DNA from: Gemmatimonadetes bacterium 13_1_20CM_4_69_16
GTDB lineage: Bacteria > Gemmatimonadota > Gemmatimonadetes > Gemmatimonadales > GWC2-71-9
Direction: 5' to 3'
DNA: 60,536 nt
Assembly (NCBI GenBank): GCA_001919865.1
Contig: MNIR01000027.1
Span: 1-60,536, forward strand
A model generated the notes under the pieces. It saw only the letters and a list, made by a program, of their open reading frames with translations, was not told the origin of the DNA and searched no databases. The position numbers were made by a program, and so were the translations under genes. Positions 53,525 to 60,536 of the stretch are shown here, one piece after another (position 1 is the first letter of the stretch; every line of letters starts with the position of its first letter).

Positions 53525-55798
53525 CTAGCGGCGGCGCCCGAGCACGGCTTCCAGCCGGGCCGACAACGCACGCGCTCGGAACGGCTTCGTGAGGAAGTCG
53601 TCGGCGCCGAGCTCGAACACGCGCACCTCGTTGTCTTCGTCTCCCTTGGCGGTCAGCACGATCACGGGAATCGAGGCCGTCGCCGGGCGCGACCGGAGGT
53701 GTGACAGCACTCCGTAGCCGTCGAGCCCCGGCAGGTTCAGGTCGAGCACGATGATGTCCGGTCCGACGCGGTCGATCTGGTCGAGCGCCTGCACGCCGTC
53801 GCGCGCCTCGGCCACGTCGTAGCCGTCCCGCTCCAGCAGATCGCGCATCACTTTGCGGAGGCTGTCCTCATCGTCCACGAGCAGCACCTTCACCAGGGGT
53901 TCGCCGTGCGCCCCCGACACGCGAGGCCGCGCCGGCTCCTCCAGCAGATCGAAGTGCGCCGCGAGCGGCTCGCCCGGAGCGGCAGCCGGCATGGGCGGGC
54001 CGAGCGCGCCTGGCGCCGGGGCGTGGCGCGGCGACGCTGCTAGTCCGCCCGCGACGCGCCGGCCTGCGCCCGCCGGGGCCGGCGCGGCCTCCCCGGTGCG
54101 ATCGTCCTCCTCTGGGACGTCCACCACGCGCATCAGCTCGTCCACCGTGGACTCGCCCTTGATCACGTGCGCGACCCCGGAGTCCCAGAGGGATTTCATA
54201 CCAGCCCGGCGCGCCGCCGTCGCAATATGCTCCGCCGTCTCCCCCGCCGCGATGCGACGCTCCACCTCGGGCGTGACCGTCAGCACCTCGATGATCGAGA
54301 ACCGCCCCCGGTACCCGGTCATCGCACAATCGGGGCAGCCCGCCGCGCGGTAGAGCGGCGTCCCCTTGGGAAACCACGGCTTCAGCCGGTCGGGGGGGGC
54401 CTCCATCCAGACTTCCTTGCACGTGGGGCAGAGCTTGCGCATGAGGCGCTGCGCCACCACGCCACGCAGCGCGGCCGCGATCTTGTAGGCCTCGACACCG
54501 ATATCGACCAGGCGGGTGACGGCGTTGGGGGCATCGTTGGTGTGCAGCGTCGAGAGCACGAGGTGCCCCGTGAGCGATGCCTGGACGGCGATCTGCGCCG
54601 TCTCACGATCGCGAATCTCGCCGATCAGCACGACGTTGGGGTCCTGGCGCAGGATCGAGCGCAGCGCCGACGCGAAGGTCAGGCCGGCCTTTTCCTGCAC
54701 CTGCACCTGGACGATTCCCTGCATTCGGTACTCCACCGGGTCCTCGACCGTCACGATGTTCACGCCCTCGCTCTTGATCAAGTTGATGCAGGAGTAGAGG
54801 GTGGTGGTCTTGCCCGAGCCGGTGGGCCCCGTGACGAGGAGGATGCCCTCGTGGTTTTCGAGCAGGGCCTTGATCGCCTCGATCTCGTTCGCGTTGAGCC
54901 CGAGCGAATCGAGCGACTTGACCGTGGCGCGGGAGTCGAGAATGCGGATCACGACCTTCTCCCCCAGCGCCGCCGGGAGTGTCGAGACGCGCAGGTCGAT
55001 CGGCTGGCCGTTCACGGCGACCCGCGCCCGGCCGTCCTGGGGACGCAGCCGGTCGGCGATGTCGAGCGCCGACATGATCTTGATGCGCGAGATGAGCGGC
55101 AACCCAGCTTGGCGCGGGATCTTCATCACCTGGCGCAGCACGCCGTCAATCCGGTAGCGCACCGCCACGCCGCCCTCTTCCGGCTCGATGTGAATGTCGC
55201 TCGAGCGCGCCAGGATACCCTCGGATATGATCAGGTCCACGAGCCGCACCACCGGCCGCTGGCTGGCCTGCTCCTCCGAGACCGCGATCTCCTCGGGGCC
55301 CTGGTCTTCGACCAGCTGCACCAAGTCGGGCGACCCTTCCATCCCCTGCACGAGCTTGTCCAGCGTTTTCTCCGGCCGGTACATCTCGTCGAGCTTCTCG
55401 TTGATCTTCGAGGGCGCGAGCAGCTGCATGCGGATCTCGCGCGCCGTGGCGAACGCCAGCGCCTTCTCCGCGTCCAGGTCGAAGGGATTGGCCGTCGCGA
55501 TCTCGAGGAACGAATCGGTGACCCGGAGCGGCAGGATATGGAAGCGCCGCGCGAGCTGCTCCGGCACTTTCTCCTTCACCGAGGGGTCGATCTCCAGCAC
55601 TTCGGCGAGCTTGAGGCGGAAGCGGGCCGACAGGGCCGTGAGGATCTGGCTGTCGGTGGCGATCTTCTGAGCGACCAGCGTTTCCCAGAGCGTCTGGCCA
55701 GGCTGCGCCTTCGCCCGCAACTCCGCAAGGAGCTCAGGGCTCACCACGCCCTCGAGGGAGTGGGCCAGCCATTCGTCGGGGAAGTTGGTGTCGGCCAT
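53525..55798 (-). CDS. PilB/GspE-type secretion ATPase fused to a response-regulator receiver domain
   Basis: A 757-aa protein. The N-terminal 160 residues are an MshEN-like domain (known in relatives to bind c-di-GMP). The ATPase part has VVRLVDLIISEGILARSSDIHIEPEE, Walker A GPTGSGKTTT (about 323), the Asp box VEDPVEYRMQG, Walker B LIGEIRDRETAQIA, and a zinc-type segment CPTCKE...CPDC. After an Ala/Pro linker (about 575-630) comes a complete receiver domain: LLVDDEDSLRKVM, acceptor Asp in IIVLDLNLPG (about 684), and Lys in DFLTKPF. The fusion suggests that pilus or secretion motor activity is controlled by phosphorylation. No sensor kinase is adjacent on this strand, but one lies 4 kb away. 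Confidence 0.93.
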   Translation of the reverse strand: MADTNFPDEWLAHSLEGVVSPELLAELRAKAQPGQTLWETLVAQKIATDSQILTALSARFRLKLAEVLEIDPSVKEKVPEQLARRFHILPLRVTDSFLEIATANPFDLDAEKALAFATAREIRMQLLAPSKINEKLDEMYRPEKTLDKLVQGMEGSPDLVQLVEDQGPEEIAVSEEQASQRPVVRLVDLIISEGILARSSDIHIEPEEGGVAVRYRIDGVLRQVMKIPRQAGLPLISRIKIMSALDIADRLRPQDGRARVAVNGQPIDLRVSTLPAALGEKVVIRILDSRATVKSLDSLGLNANEIEAIKALLENHEGILLVTGPTGSGKTTTLYSCINLIKSEGVNIVTVEDPVEYRMQGIVQVQVQEKAGLTFASALRSILRQDPNVVLIGEIRDRETAQIAVQASLTGHLVLSTLHTNDAPNAVTRLVDIGVEAYKIAAALRGVVAQRLMRKLCPTCKEVWMEAPPDRLKPWFPKGTPLYRAAGCPDCAMTGYRGRFSIIEVLTVTPEVERRIAAGETAEHIATAARRAGMKSLWDSGVAHVIKGESTVDELMRVVDVPEEDDRTGEAAPAPAGAGRRVAGGLAASPRHAPAPGALGPPMPAAAPGEPLAAHFDLLEEPARPRVSGAHGEPLVKVLLVDDEDSLRKVMRDLLERDGYDVAEARDGVQALDQIDRVGPDIIVLDLNLPGLDGYGVLSHLRSRPATASIPVIVLTAKGDEDNEVRVFELGADDFLTKPFRARALSARLEAVLGRRR

Positions 55799-55851
55799 GG
55801 CCTAACCTGTCAAAGCTATTCCCTCGTGCGGCCCCGTCCAGCCCATTTCGC

Positions 55852-57900
55852 TCACAAGATTCCCCAGAAATCGCGTGTCACGTCGAACGCGAAGCCGGCA
55901 CGGCGGCTTTGCGCGCCAACGCCGGCTTCGATCCGAAACACGCCGAGCCACTCGATCCCCAGCCCGAGCGTCACTCGGGCCCCTGGGGTCGCCCGCCATG
56001 GCGTATCCGCCACAGGTCGATCGACCCACCCCGCGGCCACGTACGGCGCTAGGGTGAGCTGGCGCGGGATGCGCGCATAGGGACCGAGCCCGAGCGACGC
56101 GAACGGGAGGGGGACTCGCCACTCGACGTGGGCGAGGGCCATGCGACTGCCGCCCCAGCGCCGGAACTCTTCGCCCAGGAGCGTTCCCCGGCCGCCCAGC
56201 ACGAAGCTGCGATGCGCCGGCAGCGCGCCGCTCGCCATCCCGCCCTGGGCCCGGACCAGCAGCCGCGTCGCACCCGCCGGGAGCAGCACGTGCCCCGTCC
56301 CCGCGATGCGGAGGTAGCTGTTCCCGCCGTCCGCGCGGCCCGCTTCGGTCACGAGCTCGTAGTGCACGTCGCGGCGCACGGCGAATCCCTCGCTGCGGCG
56401 ACGCACGGCGAGCTGCGCCACGTCGACGCCGGTCTCCCCCAGGGCGGGGTTGGCGCGAAAGCCGCCGTTTGCGGGCTCCGCGGTCACGGCGAGTGAGCGG
56501 ATCGATTCGCGACCCAGCGCGGCGCTCCACTCCCCGCGTACGCCGCTGCCGTGGCGGTAGGTGAGCCGCGCCCCATCGGCGCGGTAGTAGTCGCCGTAGT
56601 CCGCGCCGAATTCCTGGGACGAGAACGAGTTGAGGAGCGGGGCGATGACCCGCTCGTCCCCGACGTCGCGCACTTCGCTGAACAGAGCCGCCTCCAGCGC
56701 GCCGCGGCCGACGCGATCGACGGCCGCGACGCTGCCTTTGGGGTGCCGGTCGGCGAAGCCGTAGCTCGAGACCAGCCGCAGCTCGCGCCGGTCGCCGCCA
56801 CCGCGCCACACCAACCCGGCGCCCAGGGTGAGCCCTTCCACGCGGTTCGCGCGCACCAGGTCGGACAGGCAGCGCACGCCGAGCCGGCGCGCCTTGAGGC
56901 CGGTGAGGGCGCGCCGGCCGGCGATCTCCTCCACCTCGGCGCGCACTCGCTCGAGGTCGTTCTGTCGGACCGGCTCCGCCACACCCTGGATGGCTTGGGC
57001 GAGCGGCTCGGGCCACGGGAACGAGTCGCGCTCGGCCTTGGGGAGGAAGGCGATCTCGTCCCCCTGAAACCAGCTCGTGGCGAGACCGAGGTTGAACACG
57101 TAGCCGTCGATCTCCCAGCGGCCGCGGATGATGCCGCGCGCCGGCACGTCGAGCCAGGTGGCCCGGCGCCGGATCTCGATCTCCTGGCGGTAGGGCAGCC
57201 AGAAGCGAGTCTCCCACAGCGCGTTGTCGAGCACGATGCTGATATCCTCGAGCTGCGGGTCGAGGTATGCGCGCGGAGTGAAGTTGAAGGCGAGGCGCAC
57301 CAGGTCCGCCGTCTCCGCGTCCAGGTACAGCGTGCCGACGATGCGCGCGGCGGTGAAGTCCTTGGGCCGCACGCGCAGCGCGACCACGCGGACCTCGCGC
57401 TGGGGCAACGTGATCGTGGTGGTGTCCGCCAGCGCGTAGTCGTACAGCTCCGGGCCCGCAACCGAGAGCGGGTGCGGCACGTCGCGCGCTTCGTCCCCCT
57501 CGCCCAGGCGAATGGCGGCGCCGAAATTGTTCTGCACGATGCCGAGATGGTCGCGGTGGTAGCTGATGTCGGTGGGAAGCTCGGCACGGTCGCGCCAGCC
57601 GACGACGCGCTGCTTGCTGCTCGCCGGGGCCTTCCAGTACACTTCCAGCTCCAGCTGGTCGGCCTTGATGAGGCGCGGGGGGTCGGCGAGCCCCTCCCCG
57701 AACTGGCCGAGGAAGAACAGGAAACCATGGGCCTGGGCCTTATAGTCGCGCAAGGCGCTGTCGGCGGCGGCCCGCGAGCGCCGCGCGATTGCCCGCTGCG
57801 CCAGGGCGACGGCCCCACCGGAATTCCAGGCTTGCGCGGCGGCGGGAGCGGCGACCAGGAGCGGCGACACCACGCCGAGCAGGAGGGCGCGTCGGTGCAT
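55852..57900 (-). CDS. Outer-membrane surface-antigen-like beta-barrel protein
   Basis: A 682-aa exported protein; the ATG at 57900 gives a clean signal peptide (MHRRALLLGVVSPLLVAAPAAAQA). The N-terminal 300 residues form a soluble beta-rich domain (VVALRVRPKDFTAARIVGTL, YLDAETADLVRLAFNFTP) similar to the region preceding the barrel in DUF5686-type proteins. The C-terminal part is a barrel with GGRGTLLGEEFRRWGG and VEWRVPLPFASLGLGPYARI, as in BamA/D15 relatives, ending in FAFDVTRDFWGIL. Its role is unknown; transport or assembly at the outer membrane is possible. It is divergent from trpE across 26 bp. Confidence 0.78.
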   Translation of the reverse strand: MHRRALLLGVVSPLLVAAPAAAQAWNSGGAVALAQRAIARRSRAAADSALRDYKAQAHGFLFFLGQFGEGLADPPRLIKADQLELEVYWKAPASSKQRVVGWRDRAELPTDISYHRDHLGIVQNNFGAAIRLGEGDEARDVPHPLSVAGPELYDYALADTTTITLPQREVRVVALRVRPKDFTAARIVGTLYLDAETADLVRLAFNFTPRAYLDPQLEDISIVLDNALWETRFWLPYRQEIEIRRRATWLDVPARGIIRGRWEIDGYVFNLGLATSWFQGDEIAFLPKAERDSFPWPEPLAQAIQGVAEPVRQNDLERVRAEVEEIAGRRALTGLKARRLGVRCLSDLVRANRVEGLTLGAGLVWRGGGDRRELRLVSSYGFADRHPKGSVAAVDRVGRGALEAALFSEVRDVGDERVIAPLLNSFSSQEFGADYGDYYRADGARLTYRHGSGVRGEWSAALGRESIRSLAVTAEPANGGFRANPALGETGVDVAQLAVRRRSEGFAVRRDVHYELVTEAGRADGGNSYLRIAGTGHVLLPAGATRLLVRAQGGMASGALPAHRSFVLGGRGTLLGEEFRRWGGSRMALAHVEWRVPLPFASLGLGPYARIPRQLTLAPYVAAGWVDRPVADTPWRATPGARVTLGLGIEWLGVFRIEAGVGAQSRRAGFAFDVTRDFWGIL

Positions 57901-57926
57901 ACCTCGTCTACCCCACTTCCTCACAG

Positions 57927-59429
57927 ATGACCGACGCCCGCACGGCGTTCCTCGCCCGATCGGAGCGCGGCGGGATGGTCCCGCTGGTGCGCGAGGTCGT
58001 GCTCGACGCCGACACACCGCTCGCGGCGTTCGTGAAGGTGGCGCGGCCACCGTTCGCCTTCCTGCTCGAGTCCCTCGTGGGCGGCGAGCGCTGGGCGCGC
58101 TACACCTTCCTCGGGACCGAGCCGCGCGAGGCGTGGCGCTCGCGCGGCCGGACGCTCGAGCGCTGGACCCGCGACACGGGCTGGCGCGGCGCCGGCGAAA
58201 CCGACGACCCGATCGGCCACCTGGCGCAGCGGATGCGCGAGCTGCCCGCCGCGCCCGTGCCGGGCCTGCCCCGCTTCACGGGGGGCGCGGTCGGGTACGT
58301 GGGCTACGATCTGGTGCGCTCGATCGAACGGCTGCCTCGCCCTCCCGCGGATACGCTCGCCCTCCCCGACACCGTCATGATGATCGCCGACACCCTGGTC
58401 ATCATCGACAACCTGTTCGGCCGCGCGATCGTCGTAGCCAATGTGGAGGTGCCGCGCGGCGCGGCGGCCGCGGAGCGGCTCCGGCTCCACGACGCGGCCG
58501 AGGGTCGCCTCACCGAGATCGTCGCGCGGCTGCGGGGGCGGCACGAGCTGGCGCCGCTCGTGTTGCGGGACTCGCTCCCCGCCGTTGCGACCGCCTCCCG
58601 CTACCCGCGTGAGGTGTTCGAGCGCGACGTCGCCCGCATCCTCGACTACATCCGGGCGGGCGACACTTTCCAGACGGTGTTGTCACGCCGCCAGGAGGCG
58701 GCGGGCGCGGTCGACCCCCTGCTCCTGTACCGCTACCTGCGAGCGCTGAACCCGGCCCCCTACCTCTTCTATCTCGCACTCGACGACTTCGCCCTGGTCG
58801 GCAGCTCCCCGGAGGTGCTGGTGCGCGTGGAGGGGGGCGAGGTGACCGTGCGTCCCATCGCGGGCACCCGGCCGCGCGGCCGCTCGCCCGAGGAAGACGA
58901 GGCGCTCGGCCGCGCCCTGCTGGCGGACGAGAAGGAGCGGGCCGAGCACATGATGCTCGTCGATCTGGGGCGCAACGACGTCGGCCGGGTGGCGCAGTTC
59001 GGCAGCGTGCGAGTCACCGACCTGCTCGCCATCGAGCGGTACTCGCACGTACAGCACCTCGTGAGTGAAGTGCGCGGCCGGCTGCGCGACGGCTACGACG
59101 CGCTCGACGTGTTCAAGGCGTGCTTCCCCGCGGGCACCGTGACGGGGGCGCCCAAGGTGCGGGCGATGGAGATCATCGACGAGCTCGAGCCCGAGCGCCG
59201 CGGCCCGTACGCGGGGGCGGTCGGCTACGTCGGCTGGGGCGCCACGAGCCTGGACACCGCCATCGCGATCCGCGCCGCCGTGGTGCTCAAGGACCGGGTG
59301 GTGGTACAGGCCGGCGCCGGCATCGTTGCCGACTCGGACCCCGCGCGCGAGTTCGCCGAGACGGAAGCCAAGGCCCAGGCCGTCTTGAAGGCGCTGGCGC
59401 TCGCCCGCAGCGCCACGGGTGCCCCGTAA
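57927..59429 (+). CDS. trpE: Anthranilate synthase component I
   Basis: Chorismate-utilising enzyme at the start of tryptophan synthesis. The 500 aa contain the N-terminal PFAFLLESLVGGERWARYTFLG with the LLES tryptophan-binding region, RFTGGAVGYVGYDLVRSIERL, VRPIAGTRPRGRSPEEDE, AEHMMLVDLGRNDVGRV and FPAGTVTGAPKVRAMEIIDELE. These support TrpE rather than PabB or MenF. ATG 57927 lies just downstream of the divergent barrel gene, so promoter space is minimal. trpG and the other trp genes are not present; the next gene is a signalling protein. Confidence 0.93.
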   Translation: MTDARTAFLARSERGGMVPLVREVVLDADTPLAAFVKVARPPFAFLLESLVGGERWARYTFLGTEPREAWRSRGRTLERWTRDTGWRGAGETDDPIGHLAQRMRELPAAPVPGLPRFTGGAVGYVGYDLVRSIERLPRPPADTLALPDTVMMIADTLVIIDNLFGRAIVVANVEVPRGAAAAERLRLHDAAEGRLTEIVARLRGRHELAPLVLRDSLPAVATASRYPREVFERDVARILDYIRAGDTFQTVLSRRQEAAGAVDPLLLYRYLRALNPAPYLFYLALDDFALVGSSPEVLVRVEGGEVTVRPIAGTRPRGRSPEEDEALGRALLADEKERAEHMMLVDLGRNDVGRVAQFGSVRVTDLLAIERYSHVQHLVSEVRGRLRDGYDALDVFKACFPAGTVTGAPKVRAMEIIDELEPERRGPYAGAVGYVGWGATSLDTAIAIRAAVVLKDRVVVQAGAGIVADSDPAREFAETEAKAQAVLKALALARSATGAP

Positions 59430-59447
59430 GCGGAGGCGATATATTCG

Positions 59448-60536
59448 GTGCCTGTGTTCAAGCTGCTGAGCACGACGGGTGAGCAGGCCATCGACCTCCA
59501 GCCCGGCCGCGTGGTCGTCGTGGGGCGCGCTGTCACGAGCGACGTCCCGATCTACGACCCAACCATCTCCCGCAAGCACGCCGAGCTCCGCCTCACCGAC
59601 GACGGCGTGCACGTGACGGACGCCGGCTCCTCCAACGGCACCTTCCTGAACGGCGCCCGTATAGCCGAGGCGATCGCCGGCGAGGACGATGTCATCACCT
59701 TCGGCAAGGTCGCGTTCCGGGTGAAGGTGGTGACCGCCCCGGCACCGCGGCCGCAGATCGTGGCATCGACGCCGCCCGAGTTCGGTGGCAAGCCGGGCGG
59801 CGGCACGATCGTGCGCCAGCTCCCCGTGAAACACTCGGGCGGCGTCCCCGCCATCGTGGTGGATACTCCCTCCGGCGCATCGCATCTCAAAGTCACTGCC
59901 CAGTCGATCGAGGAGCGGCGCGAAAAGAAGCTCTCGCTGCTGCTCGAGATCTCGAAAGAACTGTCCAAGCAGCAGGAGCTCGACCGCCTGCTCGACAAGG
60001 TGGTGGACTTCACGTTCCAGATCATGAACGTGGACCGCGTGTCCATCTTGCTACTCGAGGACCAGACGGGTGAGCTCGTGCCCCGAGTTTCCAAGGGGAA
60101 GACCGGCTCCGCGGCCGCGTCGAAGCACGTCCCGCAGTCGATCGCCCGCAAGGCCGTCGAAGAGCGCGTCGCCATCCTCTCCGACAACGCCGCCGCCGAC
60201 GAGCGCTTCAAGGGCAAGTCGATCCTCATCCAGAGCGTGCGCAGCGCCATGTGCACGCCGCTCATGGGCACGGATCAGCAGGTGCTCGGCATCCTGTACG
60301 TGGACAACCTCACCGCCACCCACTCCTTCGCCGACGAAGATCTCGAATTCCTGATCGCTTTCGGCTCGCTCGCGGCGGTCGGCATCGAGAACTCCCGGCG
60401 CTCCGAGCGGCTGCGGCGCGAGGCGCTGGTGCTCTCCAACTTCCAACGCTACTTCTCTCCCAATATCGCCCAGGTCATCGCCCAGCAGCAGGACGCCGGC
60501 CGGCTGCCGAGCGAAAAGCGGCCGGTGGTGATCTTC
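59448..60536 (+). CDS. FHA-GAF-adenylate/guanylate cyclase protein, N-terminal part (cut by window edge)
   Basis: The frame from GTG 59448 (GTG 59454 is an alternative; GGAGG at 59432) is open to the end, 363 codons. Residues 15-95 are a forkhead-associated domain (VVVGRAVTSDVPIYDPTISR, RKHAEL, SSNGTFLNG), which binds phosphothreonine. A Gly/Pro linker follows, then a coiled-coil-like helix (SIEERREKKLSLLLEIS) and a GAF domain (about 165-315, including MCTPLMGTDQQVLGILYVDN). The last residues (NFQRYFSPNIAQVIAQQ, then EKRPVVIF) match the entry to a class III nucleotide cyclase domain. The FHA domain makes the Ser/Thr kinases of this genome possible regulators, which is inference. Confidence 0.88.
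   Translation, partial: MPVFKLLSTTGEQAIDLQPGRVVVVGRAVTSDVPIYDPTISRKHAELRLTDDGVHVTDAGSSNGTFLNGARIAEAIAGEDDVITFGKVAFRVKVVTAPAPRPQIVASTPPEFGGKPGGGTIVRQLPVKHSGGVPAIVVDTPSGASHLKVTAQSIEERREKKLSLLLEISKELSKQQELDRLLDKVVDFTFQIMNVDRVSILLLEDQTGELVPRVSKGKTGSAAASKHVPQSIARKAVEERVAILSDNAAADERFKGKSILIQSVRSAMCTPLMGTDQQVLGILYVDNLTATHSFADEDLEFLIAFGSLAAVGIENSRRSERLRREALVLSNFQRYFSPNIAQVIAQQQDAGRLPSEKRPVVIF

Noticed and set aside
54167..56080. A 637-codon plus-strand open frame
   Set aside because: Mirror of the PilB/GspE-type gene; no recognisable motif, and the minus strand encodes a complete enzyme.

Overview
The window is a high-GC bacterial contig whose gene repertoire suggests a member of the Gemmatimonadota or a close relative. 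Pointers are a caa3-type oxidase, a very long secreted BNR/VPS10-type repeat protein, two membrane-anchored Ser/Thr kinases with TPR sensor regions, a BBP2-type porin next to amtB/PII, and an FHA-GAF-cyclase protein. The assignment is inference from gene content, not a phylogeny. Coding density is very high. Most same-strand neighbours overlap by ATGA or GTGA, so translational coupling is widespread.

Layout. 1-6.2 kb (minus): coxA (cut by the contig edge) and coxB, a BNR-repeat protein, a small secreted protein and a type IV prepilin-like protein. 6.3-7.5 kb: a GH5 lipoprotein and tRNA-Leu(UAG). 7.6-26.7 kb: a surface-polysaccharide locus with two Ser/Thr kinases, five glycosyltransferases, a NodB-like deacetylase, an asparagine-synthetase-like protein, two QueC-like PP-loop ATPases, a pyruvyltransferase-family protein and a Wzm/Wzt exporter. 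A 48-bp imperfect direct repeat, starting in the 3' end of tRNA-Leu and recurring upstream of wzm, brackets this locus. 26.9-31.0 kb: a small membrane protein, a YetF-like protein, and an amtB-glnK-porin operon. 31.3-43.0 kb: the aspartate family, with asd, then thrB-thrA-thrC behind what looks like a leader-peptide attenuator, then proC, an aspartokinase::M20 deacylase fusion, dapB, dapA and dapD on the other strand. 43.2-47.5 kb: tig-clpP-clpX-engB and a secreted protein. 47.5-57.9 kb: a hybrid sensor kinase, then (minus) a surface barrel protein, a PilB-type ATPase fused to a receiver domain, and hisC-hisB-hisH-NUDIX-hisF-ATL. 57.9-60.5 kb: trpE and an FHA-GAF-cyclase protein cut by the window edge.

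How it fits together. The polysaccharide locus has the parts of an ABC-exported glycan: sugar transfer, decoration (deacetylation, possible pyruvylation, possible ATP-dependent amidation or similar) and Wzt-C-gated export. The unusual part is three PP-loop ATP-pyrophosphatase-fold proteins in one export locus. The aspartate block supplies Thr, Met, Lys and DAP precursors and has two separate aspartokinases, each fused to a different downstream enzyme.

Most noteworthy: the attenuator-like leader ahead of thrB (hydrophobic Val/Ile peptide, competing antiterminator, terminator), the aspartokinase::M20 fusion, the QueC-like pair in the glycan locus, the tRNA-linked repeat, a C-terminal frameshift in the second kinase, and G-run tracts inserted in loops of several enzymes.
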